From contig JAFGCD010000079.1 in assembly GCA_016932835.1 (NCBI GenBank), positions 1-44,309 on the forward strand: a stretch of DNA of 44,309 nucleotides, written 5' to 3'. Each line of letters opens with the position of its first letter. The stretch's first letter is position 1. Origin of the DNA: Sedimentisphaerales bacterium. GTDB lineage: Bacteria > Planctomycetota > Phycisphaerae > Sedimentisphaerales > Anaerobacaceae. Of the stretch, positions 8,911-17,373 are shown in pieces. The notes beneath the pieces are model-generated. The model saw nothing but the letters and a program-made list of their open reading frames with translations. It was not told the DNA's origin and did not search any database. The translations under genes were made by a program, and so were the position numbers.

Positions 8911-9636
8911 ATGGCTGACAAATCGAGGATCATCTTTACCGGCGGAAGCGGATTGCTGGGTTCGGAGTTCCGGAAGATACGTCCCGATATCGACTATCCG
9001 TGGTGGGAAGACTTCAATGTCACGAATCTCGGCCAGATGCGGGATTACGTAAAATCGCATGGTTGCGGGATGATCGTTCACGCGGGGGCTTTCACGTCGC
9101 CTCCCGCGATTGACAAGGATCCGCTCGAAGCGATTGAGGTTAATATCATCGGCACTTCCAACGTAGTTAAGCTATGCATGGAATTTGACCTGAGGCTTGT
9201 TTACATATGCACGGACTACGTGTTCAAGGGCGACAAGGGCGGCTACAAAGAAGACGATCCGGTTTATCCGGTGAATAAGTACGCCTGGTCGAAGTTAGGC
9301 GGCGAATGCGCGGTGCGGCTGTACGACAAATCCCTGATAATAAGGACGACATTCGGCCCGAATGTTTTCCCCTACGAGAAGGCTTTTGTTGACCAGTGGA
9401 CGAGCAGGGAGAGCGTTTCGGTTATTGCAGGCATGATCAGCAAACTGATAGACAAGGATATTGATATTGCCGGGACAGTACACGTCGGGGGCAGGCGCAA
9501 GAGCGTATATGAGTTCGCTGTGAGTCTGGATCAGAGCAAGGAAATCGGAGAGCTTTCTATAAATGATGTAAGTTTTAGGGTTCCTGTCGATACGTCGCTG
9601 GATTGCGGCAGGTACAGGGAATTAACGGGACAATAA
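8911..9636 (+). CDS. RmlD-like short-chain dehydrogenase/reductase
   Basis: This is a Rossmann-fold SDR protein of 241 residues. It has the N-terminal NAD(P)-binding TGGSGLLGSEF, a 'IVHAGAFTSPPAID' strand-loop, 'VYICTDYVFKGDKGGYKE' and the catalytic Y-x-x-x-K in KYAWSKLGGE. The ordering matches dTDP-4-dehydrorhamnose reductase (RmlD), which reduces a 4-keto sugar nucleotide, but it is shorter than most RmlD proteins (about 290 residues) and no RmlA, RmlB or RmlC lies in the window. The substrate is therefore open. A good ribosome site (AGGAAAGGA at about 8891-8899) precedes the ATG. It is followed 24 bases later by a second SDR gene. Confidence 0.8.
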   Translation: MADKSRIIFTGGSGLLGSEFRKIRPDIDYPWWEDFNVTNLGQMRDYVKSHGCGMIVHAGAFTSPPAIDKDPLEAIEVNIIGTSNVVKLCMEFDLRLVYICTDYVFKGDKGGYKEDDPVYPVNKYAWSKLGGECAVRLYDKSLIIRTTFGPNVFPYEKAFVDQWTSRESVSVIAGMISKLIDKDIDIAGTVHVGGRRKSVYEFAVSLDQSKEIGELSINDVSFRVPVDTSLDCGRYRELTGQ

Positions 9637-9660
9637 CACGTTACCTCGGAGATTATGCAG

Positions 9661-10617
9661 ATGAGAATTTTAGTTGCAGGCGGCGCCGGTTACATAGGCT
9701 CCAAGCTGATACCTGTTCTCCTGGAACATGGTTACAAGGTCGATGTCGTTGATCTTCTCTGGTTCGGCAACAATCTGCCGGAGAATGTCAGCGTTGTCAA
9801 AAAGGATTTGTTCAAGTGCCAGCCGGATGATTTGAAAGACTACGACCAGGTAATCTTCCTGGCGGGCCTGTCGAACGATCCTATGGCGGAGTTCGACCCG
9901 TCCATGAATTTCGTTTTCAACGGGGCTTTGCCGTCTTATATGGCGTATGTTGCGAAGAAGGCGGGTGTCAGGCGGTTCATTTACGCTTCATCCTGCTCGG
10001 TCTATGGTTATACGGTCAACGAACTGTACGACGAGGACAGCCCGGTGACGTGCGGGTATCCATACGGGATATCCAAATTGCAGGGTGAAAGAGGCGTACT
10101 GCAGCTCCATGACGATGATTTCTCTGTTATCGCGTTAAGGCAGGGCACCGTTTGCGGGTACAGTCCTCGGATGAGGCTCGATTTGATTGTCAACACGATG
10201 TTCAAATTCGCCATGGGCGAGAGGAAAATCACAGTCAATAATCCGTCGATCTGGCGGCCCATACTGGATATCAGGGATGCGGCTACGGCTTACCTGAGGG
10301 CTATCCAGGCGGACTACTCCTTGAGCGGCGTCTATAATATCGCTTCCGGCAACTACACCGTCGGGCAGGTCGGCGACATGGTGAAGTACGAGGTGGAGAA
10401 GCTCACGGGCGAGAAGGTCGAGATATTCCTGAAGAACATCGAGGACTTCCGCAACTATAAGGTGACAATCGACAAGGCGAGAACGTATCTCGGCTATCAG
10501 CCCCGACATGCGATAGAAGACATCATAGACGATCTCTACGAGAATCGAGCCTTGTTCGAGAATTACGACGACGAGCGGTTCTACAATATAAAAGTTTTCA
10601 GGAAAGTAACGGCATAG
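9661..10617 (+). CDS. NAD-dependent epimerase/dehydratase (extended SDR)
   Basis: The protein of about 318 residues is an extended SDR of the GalE/WbpP type that modifies an NDP-sugar. It starts with the glycine-rich AGGAGYIGSKL, has 'IFLAGLSNDPMAEFDP', 'FIYASSCSVYG' and the catalytic YGISK lysine-tyrosine motif, then 'RQGTVCGYSPRMRLDLIVN' and 'RPILDIRDAATAYLRAI', typical of the sugar-binding half. Two starts are possible: ATG at 9655 lies only three bases after GGAG (9648-9651), so the ATG at 9661 with a nine-base spacing is preferred and gives the usual MRILV beginning. Whether it is an epimerase or a dehydratase is not resolved. Confidence 0.82.
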   Translation: MRILVAGGAGYIGSKLIPVLLEHGYKVDVVDLLWFGNNLPENVSVVKKDLFKCQPDDLKDYDQVIFLAGLSNDPMAEFDPSMNFVFNGALPSYMAYVAKKAGVRRFIYASSCSVYGYTVNELYDEDSPVTCGYPYGISKLQGERGVLQLHDDDFSVIALRQGTVCGYSPRMRLDLIVNTMFKFAMGERKITVNNPSIWRPILDIRDAATAYLRAIQADYSLSGVYNIASGNYTVGQVGDMVKYEVEKLTGEKVEIFLKNIEDFRNYKVTIDKARTYLGYQPRHAIEDIIDDLYENRALFENYDDERFYNIKVFRKVTA

Positions 10618-10665
10618 GCTGATAAGCAGCGACGGCGGGGCAAGCATCGGCGAGGTTGTGGCATA

Positions 10666-11637
10666 GTGGACGTATCGATAATCATCGTTGCCTGGAATGT
10701 TCGGCAGTTGGTTTATGACTGCCTGAAATCGGTCTATGAGTATACCAGAGACGTCGATTTTGAAGTCATATATATTGACAATGCCTCCGAGGACGGCAGC
10801 GTCGAGATGGTCAAAGAGCATTTCGCCGATGTCAGGATAATCGAGAACAGCGAGAATATGGGGTTCATCCGGGCCAACAATCAGGGCATCGAAATTGCCG
10901 GGGGCAGATATGTCCTGCTGCTGAATTCGGACACGATTCTGCTGAACAACGCGATAGCCGAAACGGTCAGGGCCGCGGATGCCGAGGCCCAGGCGGCGGT
11001 GGTAGGGTGCAAAGTGCTCAATCCGGACCGGACGATACAGAGAACCTGCTTTATGTACCCGTCCGTATTGAATCTGTTTCTGGCTGCGACTTATCTCTAC
11101 AAGATATTCCCGGGGAACAGGTTTTTCGGCAGAGAGCATCTGACGTGGTGGGGATTTGACGAGCCAAGAGAGGTCGAGACGATATGCGGATGCTTCTCGC
11201 TTGTGCGCAAAGAGGCGATAGACCAGGTCGGTCTTATGGACGAACGCTACTTCGTTTACGGCGACGACCCGGACTGGTGCTATCGTTTCAAGAAGAATGG
11301 GTGGAAGGTCATGTTCGATCCCGCCGGCGAAATCATCCATTACGGCGGCCAGACAACGAGCCAGAAGGCCAGGGCCTTCAGACTTCAGCTCGAAGGCAGC
11401 AAGCTGATTTTCATGAAACTTCACAGGAGCAAGGCGGCATTTCCGTTTGCCTGTCTCATGGTGGCGCTGTTCTTCTTCCTGAGAGTGCCTTACTGGCTTG
11501 CAAGAGGCCTGTTCAAGAGGAATGAAGGAAGAAAATCGGTCAGTCATGCAGTCACTTATCTGATCGGAAGCGTTTACGCCCTGACGAACTGGAAAAAGCT
11601 CCTGATGAATAAGGATGTGCTGGAAGGCAAACTTTGA
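10666..11637 (+). CDS. Family 2 glycosyltransferase (rhamnosyltransferase-like)
   Basis: This is a GT-A transferase of 323 residues with VSIIIVAWNVRQLV at the N-terminus, YIDNASEDGSVEMV, the 'SENMGFIRANNQGIEIAGG' segment and LLLNSDTILL, in which NSD supplies the metal-binding acidic residue. A later 'LMDERYFVYGDDPDWCYRFKKNG' is the acceptor ED/DDxDW motif characteristic of the WbbL/rhamnosyltransferase subgroup. A hydrophobic segment near residues 262-280 may anchor it to the membrane. The start is GTG at 10666 with a weak upstream site. Together with the RmlD-like reductase this hints at a 6-deoxyhexose in the repeat unit, but that is inference. Confidence 0.86.
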   Translation: MDVSIIIVAWNVRQLVYDCLKSVYEYTRDVDFEVIYIDNASEDGSVEMVKEHFADVRIIENSENMGFIRANNQGIEIAGGRYVLLLNSDTILLNNAIAETVRAADAEAQAAVVGCKVLNPDRTIQRTCFMYPSVLNLFLAATYLYKIFPGNRFFGREHLTWWGFDEPREVETICGCFSLVRKEAIDQVGLMDERYFVYGDDPDWCYRFKKNGWKVMFDPAGEIIHYGGQTTSQKARAFRLQLEGSKLIFMKLHRSKAAFPFACLMVALFFFLRVPYWLARGLFKRNEGRKSVSHAVTYLIGSVYALTNWKKLLMNKDVLEGKL

Positions 11638-11644
11638 GAGTGAA

Positions 11645-12883
11645 ATGAGTCGTCGTCGAGAAACAGACACTTCAGGAGAGATTATTTGTTTTGCCGGATG
11701 CGATTGGTGGTATCACAATCGGGGGCTGTTCTGCCCGCAGGTAATGAGGCGTCTGGCAAAGGATTACAAGGTGTTGTTCGTCAACTCGCTGGGGATGCGA
11801 GTCCCCAGTCTGCGCAAGGACCGCAATGCGGCCAGGAAGATAATTCGCAAGCTTCGCAGTATGCTTCGCTTCTTGAGAAAGAGCGACAACGGGATGTGGG
11901 TGCTGAGCCCCATTTCGCTTCCGCTCGCCAGCGGCATTGGCAGAAAGCTCAACGCCCTTGGTGTGTATTTGCAGGTGAAACTTGCCGCGGTTCTGATGAG
12001 GTTTCGAGAGCCTGTTATCTATATCGGGTGTCCGCCGGCGCTCGATGTTGTTCGCAAGCTCGGGCCGGCGAGGTTCGTCATATACGAGAGGACGGATTTG
12101 TTCGAGGAGATGCCGGGAGCAGACAGGTCTTACATTGCCTCGCTGGACGAGGAATTGACAAAATCATCCGACCTGGTGCTGTATGTGAACCGGACGCTCT
12201 ATGAGCAAGGCAGAGAGGCGAATAAGAATTCATTGCTTCTGGGACACGGAGTTGACTTCGATTTTTTTGTGAGAAGCGCCGAATCCGAGGAGTCGCCCGA
12301 AGATATCTGCGGCATTGCCCGGCCGATCGTCGGTTTTTTCGGGGATGTTTCTGACAAGACCTCCGACCTGAACTTGATTGAATTCGCCGCGAAGAAGTTG
12401 CCGGATACGTCGTTTGTTTTTGTCGGTCCTGTCTCGGCTGACATAGTCAGGCTTCGGGATTTGTCTAACGTTCATTTTCTGGGTCCGAAGCCTTACGAGC
12501 AGGTTCCGCTCTACGGGAAGGAATTTGACGTTGCAATGATGCCGTGGAACCAGAACAAGTGGATAGAGTTCTGCAATCCCGTGAAGGCGAAGGAATACCT
12601 TGCTTTGGGCAGGCCTGTGGTCTCCATGTACTATCCTGAGGTCGAGCCTTACAGCGATATCATCTATGTTGCCCGCGATTATGAGGGCTTCGTATCCTGC
12701 ATTCGCGAGGCGATTGCCGAGAACGACCCGGCCAAGGTGCGGCAGCGACGGGCGAGAGTGAAAGATGAGACGTGGGACGCCAAGGTTGAGCAAATCAGGG
12801 CGGCTATAGAGAAGGGGGCGCGGCGAGAAGAATGTAAAGAGGGCAGCCCGGCGGTGAGACAGAGCGCGGCGCGGCCTCAGTGA
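11645..12883 (+). CDS. GT-B glycosyltransferase (group 1-like)
   Basis: The protein is about 412 residues from the ATG at 11645, which directly follows the preceding gene's stop by seven bases; a longer frame beginning at 11615 would overlap that gene and lacks a ribosome site. The two-domain GT-B pattern is visible: 'CFAGCDWWYHNRGLFCPQVMRRL' at the N-terminus, 'IVGFFGDVSDKTSDLNLIEFAA' at the inter-domain switch, 'VFVGPVS', 'NVHFLGPKPYEQVPLYGKEFDVAMMPW', and the C-terminal donor-site 'CNPVKAKEYLALGRPVV', where the usual E of E-x7-E appears in KEYLA. It adds a sugar on the cytoplasmic face. The C-terminal tail is charged and probably disordered. Confidence 0.82.
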   Translation: MSRRRETDTSGEIICFAGCDWWYHNRGLFCPQVMRRLAKDYKVLFVNSLGMRVPSLRKDRNAARKIIRKLRSMLRFLRKSDNGMWVLSPISLPLASGIGRKLNALGVYLQVKLAAVLMRFREPVIYIGCPPALDVVRKLGPARFVIYERTDLFEEMPGADRSYIASLDEELTKSSDLVLYVNRTLYEQGREANKNSLLLGHGVDFDFFVRSAESEESPEDICGIARPIVGFFGDVSDKTSDLNLIEFAAKKLPDTSFVFVGPVSADIVRLRDLSNVHFLGPKPYEQVPLYGKEFDVAMMPWNQNKWIEFCNPVKAKEYLALGRPVVSMYYPEVEPYSDIIYVARDYEGFVSCIREAIAENDPAKVRQRRARVKDETWDAKVEQIRAAIEKGARREECKEGSPAVRQSAARPQ

Positions 12884-12938
12884 CGATTGGTTTATTGAGA
12901 GTTGGCGGATTCAATAACATCTTCGAATATTCGGCGTT

Positions 12939-14927
12939 ATGAAGATTTCCTGGTATTATCGCAGATTAAGATCAATGGCTCCGGCGGAGATTCTCTGGCG
13001 TTTCAGGCGGCTTCTGTGGCAGATAAATGCCAAGCTCAACCGCAAGCGATTGCAGAGACGATATGAGAAAGATTCGCTCGATTCGTCGAGGGCGCCGGAT
13101 GCTCTCAGTGACATCAAGTTCTACGGTCTTTCCGACATCAAGCCCGAAGATGTTCGGCAGGAGTGGATCGATGCGACTGTCGCCGAGGCGGATAGACTGC
13201 TCGATCATCGATTCGACTATCTGGCGCTCGGCGAGATCGAACTGGGCGGGGAAATAAACTGGAATCACGAATACAAAAGAGACATCGATACCCCGCTGCT
13301 CTTCGGTCCCTGGATGGATTACCGGGACACGGCATCATTCGGCGATTTCAAGTACTTCTGGGAATTGCCTCGGCTGCAGCATTTGATTACGCCGGCCAAG
13401 GCATACTATCTTACCGGGGAAGAGAAATATGCCGAGGAGGTCATCGCTCAACTCAAGAGCTTTGTCGAGCAGTCACCCTATCTTCTCGGAGTAAACTGGA
13501 CAATGCCAATGGAACCGGCTATCAGGCTGGTGTCGGTCAGTTGGATAACAGTTTTTCTGAAAGATTATCTGGCGAGTCATAATGATGCCTGCGGTCTGAT
13601 CGAAGAAGTCGTTAGAAGCCATACCGGCTATACGGCAAGGAATTATGCCGCCTATTCGTCGGCCAATAATCACTTAATAGCAGAAGCGGCAGGCGTTTTC
13701 ATCGCGAGTGTGTGCTTCGGCGGACTTGAGGGGATGGCGGCTTATCGCCGGAAGGCATACGAGATTCTTTGCAAGGAGGCTGTTCGCCAGAATTATTCCG
13801 ACGGCGTCAACAAGGAACAGGCCGTGCATTATCAACTGTTTGCCGGTGGTTTCCTGCTGCTGGCGGGGCTACTGGGCCGAGCCAACGGGATCGATTTTCC
13901 CACAGAGTATTGGCAGGTGCTCCGTGCCGGGGCTGATTTTGTAGATGCGATTTCCGACGATAATTGTTCCATCGCCGAGATAGGCGACAGTGACGACGGC
14001 AAGGCGATTGTGCTCTCGCAGGCCGACGACAATTTTGCCCGTTCTATGCTGGCGACTTCCGCAGTGCTTTTCGAAAGGGGCGATTTCAAAGCCAAGACGG
14101 GGCGGTTCGATGAGACGTCGTTCTGGCTGCTTGGCAATGAGGGAGAGCGTAAGTTCGCCGAGTTGAGCGGCGAGGCCGCTGCCAGGCGAAACGCATTCGA
14201 GCAGGGCGGATATTACATTCTCAGCGGCGGTAAAGCCAGACTAAAGGTGATATTCGATTGCGGACCGTTGGGCATGGGTTCGACATCGGCTCACGGGCAT
14301 GCGGATTCGCTCAGTTTTGTGCTAAATGCTTACGGCAAAGACTTCTTCATCGACCCGGGGACCTATACCTATATTGCCGGCGATCCGTATAGAGACTATT
14401 TTCGGTCCACGGCGGCGCATAATACGATTGTGATCGACGGGCAGAATCAATCTCGGATGGCAGGGCCGTTTCTCTGGAGCCGCCAGGCCAACTCTTTTGT
14501 GGAGAAATGGGTCAGCGATTCGAGTTGTGACAAGATCGTGGGCCGACACGACGGATACCATAGACTCGACGATCCTGTCACGCATCGGCGGGCTGTCAGC
14601 CTGGACAAGCAGCAAGAGGTTGTTGATGTGGATGACTGGATCGAGGCAAAGGGCAGCCACAAGCTCGAGCAGTACTTTCATTTGTCTCCGGAGTGTCGGG
14701 CGGAGATGCTCGACGACGGCACCGTGCAAATAGTGAATTCGGGAAAGACGATTGAATTGACGATTGACAGCCGTCTTAATTGCAGAATTCTGACCGGCAG
14801 CGAGGCGCCGATTTGTGGGTGGTGCAGCCATGCCTATGATCAAAAGCAGCCGACGAATACGGTTATTTGCTCCGGGAGCTTTTCCGGAAATCAGCATTTT
14901 ACCACGAAAATCAGGCCTGCGGTATGA
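12939..14927 (+). CDS. Heparinase II/III-like protein
   Basis: The 662-residue protein has the two parts of the heparinase II/III family: an N-terminal alpha/alpha-toroid (about residues 60-390) with 'NWTMPMEPAIRLVS' and 'AYSSANNHLIAEAAGVFIAS', and a C-terminal beta-sheet domain with 'GHADSLSFVLNAYGKDFFIDPGTYTY' (H454) and 'RSTAAHNTIVIDGQNQS' (H494), the histidine-containing motifs of PF07940. Secreted family members cleave uronic-acid glycans by beta-elimination. No signal peptide is visible; the N-terminus MKISWYYRRLRSMAPAEI is basic and amphipathic. Family members of this kind are frequent inside polysaccharide biosynthesis loci, where they may trim or modify the product. The start has no good ribosome site. 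Whether it is catalytic is not shown. Confidence 0.85.
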   Translation: MKISWYYRRLRSMAPAEILWRFRRLLWQINAKLNRKRLQRRYEKDSLDSSRAPDALSDIKFYGLSDIKPEDVRQEWIDATVAEADRLLDHRFDYLALGEIELGGEINWNHEYKRDIDTPLLFGPWMDYRDTASFGDFKYFWELPRLQHLITPAKAYYLTGEEKYAEEVIAQLKSFVEQSPYLLGVNWTMPMEPAIRLVSVSWITVFLKDYLASHNDACGLIEEVVRSHTGYTARNYAAYSSANNHLIAEAAGVFIASVCFGGLEGMAAYRRKAYEILCKEAVRQNYSDGVNKEQAVHYQLFAGGFLLLAGLLGRANGIDFPTEYWQVLRAGADFVDAISDDNCSIAEIGDSDDGKAIVLSQADDNFARSMLATSAVLFERGDFKAKTGRFDETSFWLLGNEGERKFAELSGEAAARRNAFEQGGYYILSGGKARLKVIFDCGPLGMGSTSAHGHADSLSFVLNAYGKDFFIDPGTYTYIAGDPYRDYFRSTAAHNTIVIDGQNQSRMAGPFLWSRQANSFVEKWVSDSSCDKIVGRHDGYHRLDDPVTHRRAVSLDKQQEVVDVDDWIEAKGSHKLEQYFHLSPECRAEMLDDGTVQIVNSGKTIELTIDSRLNCRILTGSEAPICGWCSHAYDQKQPTNTVICSGSFSGNQHFTTKIRPAV

Positions 14928-15079
14928 GAGTGTTTTTGGGAAGATGAATCGGCGGATACATAAGACAGGCAGAGACATTGTCGCCGAGATCGAATGGTCT
15001 GATTCGATTGAGGTCACAGCATTTGCAGGCATTCTGCGGCGCATCAGGTTCTATATTCTTGCAGCTTGAAAGGTAGTGC

Positions 15080-16183
15080 ATGACGAGGATAATCTGTGTT
15101 TGCGGGGCACGGCCCAACTTCATGAAAATTGCGGCGATTGTTCGCGCTCTCAGGTCGCACGGAGGTTTCGAGACGCTGCTCGTGCACACCGGGCAGCACT
15201 ACGATGAGAATATGAGCAGGACCTTTTTCGGAGAACTCGGACTGCCGCAGCCGGATATCAATATGGAGGTCGGCTCGGCAAGCCATTCCGTTCAGACCGC
15301 ACGGATTATGGAACGCTTCGAACCGGTGGCGCTGGATTTCCAGCCGGACTATGTGCTTGTCGTAGGTGACGTCAACAGCACGATTGCGTGCGGGCTCGTT
15401 GCCGCGAAACTGGGCTTCAAACTTATTCATGTCGAGGCGGGGCTTCGCAGCTTTGACCGCACAATGCCGGAAGAAATCAACCGTGTGTTGACCGACAGTA
15501 TAAGCGATTTGCTGTTCGTGACCGAGCAATCCGGAATCGATAATCTCAAGAAGGAGGGCGTCGATCCCGCGAAGATACACTTTGTCGGCAACGTGATGAT
15601 CGATACGCTGCTTGCCAACAAGAGCGCCGCCGGGAAATCCGATGTGCTGCAGAGGCTGGGCGTCTCCGCCGGTCAGTACGGAGTGGTGACGCTTCACCGT
15701 CCGAGCAATGTCGATGATATGATGATGCTCGGCGAAATAGTTTCGGCATTCGAGGAGATAGAGAAAGAAATCAAGCTGGTATTCCCGATGCACCCGAGGA
15801 CCAGGAATCGCATCGGCGAGAGCGAGTTGGCGGGACGGATTGAGGCGATGAAAAACCTGCTTTTGGTCGAGCCGCTGGGGTATTTGGATTTCTTGTGCCT
15901 AATGAGCAATGCAATGCTGGTGCTTACGGATTCCGGCGGCATCCAGGAGGAGACGACGGTCCTTGGCGTGCCGTGTATGACACTGCGGAAGAATACCGAG
16001 CGCCCCGTGACGATAAGCGACGGTACGAACCGTCTGGTCGAGATGACGTCCGACGGCATCGTCAAGGCGTACCGCCGGATAAGACAAACCGGTCCGAACA
16101 CCAAGGCAAAGACTCCCAAGTTCTGGGACGGCAGAGCGGCTGAGAGAATAGTGAAAATCATATCTGAAACCCGGGACGGTTGA
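15080..16183 (+). CDS. wecB: UDP-N-acetylglucosamine 2-epimerase (non-hydrolysing)
   Basis: This is the enzyme that interconverts UDP-GlcNAc and UDP-ManNAc in the cytoplasm. The 367-residue length is standard. Recognisable family segments are CGARPNFMKIAAIV at the N-terminus, LVHTGQHYDENMS, YVLVVGDVNSTIACG, IHVEAGLRSFDRTMPEEINR, 'TLHRPSNVDD' and DSGGIQEETTVLGVPCMTLR, which together form the UDP-binding and catalytic site. A purine-rich ribosome site (AAAGGTAG) precedes the ATG. Its product would feed the WecG/TagA-type transferase encoded at 17373. No UDP-ManNAc dehydrogenase (WecC) lies in the window, so ManNAc rather than ManNAcA may be used. Confidence 0.93.
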   Translation: MTRIICVCGARPNFMKIAAIVRALRSHGGFETLLVHTGQHYDENMSRTFFGELGLPQPDINMEVGSASHSVQTARIMERFEPVALDFQPDYVLVVGDVNSTIACGLVAAKLGFKLIHVEAGLRSFDRTMPEEINRVLTDSISDLLFVTEQSGIDNLKKEGVDPAKIHFVGNVMIDTLLANKSAAGKSDVLQRLGVSAGQYGVVTLHRPSNVDDMMMLGEIVSAFEEIEKEIKLVFPMHPRTRNRIGESELAGRIEAMKNLLLVEPLGYLDFLCLMSNAMLVLTDSGGIQEETTVLGVPCMTLRKNTERPVTISDGTNRLVEMTSDGIVKAYRRIRQTGPNTKAKTPKFWDGRAAERIVKIISETRDG

Positions 16184-16227
16184 TTCCCCGGCGGAAAGGC
16201 GCCTTTTATAGGAACTTGAATCGGCAG

Positions 16228-17373
16228 ATGCAAAAGACAGATGAAGACATGAATCTCGACCGTATGGTCCGGTTGGTTTGCGAGATAGCGAAGGCCGGCC
16301 TCGGCAGGTATTACGCCGGCGGCGATGAATTGCCATACTCGGCGGCGGTTGGAAAGCCCGGCCGGTTCGAGTTGAGCGGGGCGAGTCTGAGGTACGCTGC
16401 GATCAGTCAAATCGGCATTGCGAAATGGCGCATGTTTCATCCTGAGGATGGGCCTTTACTGCCGGATCTCTGGGCGAGGATTGTCAATAACAGGGACAAA
16501 TCAAATCACATCGGCGATTACGGCCTCGGACTCTGGGCCGGAATTCTGAGCGAAGCGGATGACAGTGACATATTTGCGAAGCTGCTTTCGGATGGTTGGC
16601 GCAGTCGAGCCGATTCATGCAATGCGGTCGAGCTTGGATGGATAGTGCAGGCTTGTGCGTTGGCTGTGCGTAATCGAAGCGAGCTTGAGTCCATATCGAA
16701 GCCGATTCTGGATGAGGCGAGGGAACGGCTGATGCGGCTTTTTGTGCCCGGTTCCGGTCTCTTTCAGAGGCATGACAGGCCCGGTTTTTCTCGTGCGGTC
16801 AGCAGGCGCGTGGCGTGCTTCGCCGACCAGGTCTATCCGATAATCGCGCTGTCGAATTACGGAAAGGCCTTTGACAACCGGGATTGTATCGATTATGCAG
16901 CCGAGGCTGTAGAGCGGATATGCGGTTTTCAGGGGCCGCTTGGCCAATGGTGGTGGCATTACGATACAAAGGCCGGGAAAATCAGTGAGGAGTACCCGGT
17001 GTTTTCCGTGCATCAGGATGCTATGGCTCCTATGGCGATACTGGCCGGCGACCGGGCGAGCGGGGCCGATCACCGCAAGAACATCGAACTCGGAATGCGG
17101 TGGCTCCTGGGAAATAATGAGCTTGATACCAATATGTTGTTGGATGAAGCCGGGGCGATATGGCGCGATATCGAGAAGCGCGAGCCCGGCAAACTGTCTC
17201 GAAATCTGCGGGCGGCGTTGTGCACCGCCGGTCTTGGGCCCCTGCACAGGTTTGCAGGCAAATGCTGTCTGGGTTTCCGCATCAATTACGAATGCCGCCC
17301 ATATCATTTAGGCTGGATACTCTACGCCTGGGCTGATTTCGGCAGGCAGGTGGAAAAGGCTCAGGAGGTCTGA
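16228..17373 (+). CDS. Alpha/alpha-toroid-like protein of unknown function
   Basis: I do not recognise a named family with certainty. The protein (about 381 residues from the ATG at 16228; TTG at 16180 and ATG at 16249 are alternatives) is helical and rich in aromatic-Gly motifs such as 'DYGLGLWAGIL', 'GFQGPLGQWWWHYD', 'VFSVHQDAMAPMAIL' and 'YHLGWILYAWADFG'. These recur at spacings expected for an (alpha/alpha)6 barrel, as in glycoside hydrolases, epimerases or terpene-cyclase-like proteins. No signal peptide or membrane segment is seen, so it is probably cytoplasmic. It sits between the UDP-GlcNAc epimerase and the WecG-type transferase, overlapping the latter's ATG by one base, so translational coupling is likely. 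A role in glycan modification is inferred only from position and fold impression. Confidence 0.65.
   Translation: MQKTDEDMNLDRMVRLVCEIAKAGLGRYYAGGDELPYSAAVGKPGRFELSGASLRYAAISQIGIAKWRMFHPEDGPLLPDLWARIVNNRDKSNHIGDYGLGLWAGILSEADDSDIFAKLLSDGWRSRADSCNAVELGWIVQACALAVRNRSELESISKPILDEARERLMRLFVPGSGLFQRHDRPGFSRAVSRRVACFADQVYPIIALSNYGKAFDNRDCIDYAAEAVERICGFQGPLGQWWWHYDTKAGKISEEYPVFSVHQDAMAPMAILAGDRASGADHRKNIELGMRWLLGNNELDTNMLLDEAGAIWRDIEKREPGKLSRNLRAALCTAGLGPLHRFAGKCCLGFRINYECRPYHLGWILYAWADFGRQVEKAQEV

Noticed and set aside
10135..11670. A 511-codon open frame antisense across an SDR and a glycosyltransferase gene
   Set aside because: It spans two well-supported sense genes and their gap, shows no recognisable domain, and is best explained by codon bias of the sense strand.
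14944..15069. A possible 41-residue protein between the heparinase-like and epimerase genes
   Set aside because: GGGAAG directly abuts the ATG, the frame is short and the product has no recognisable feature; a chance frame is as likely.
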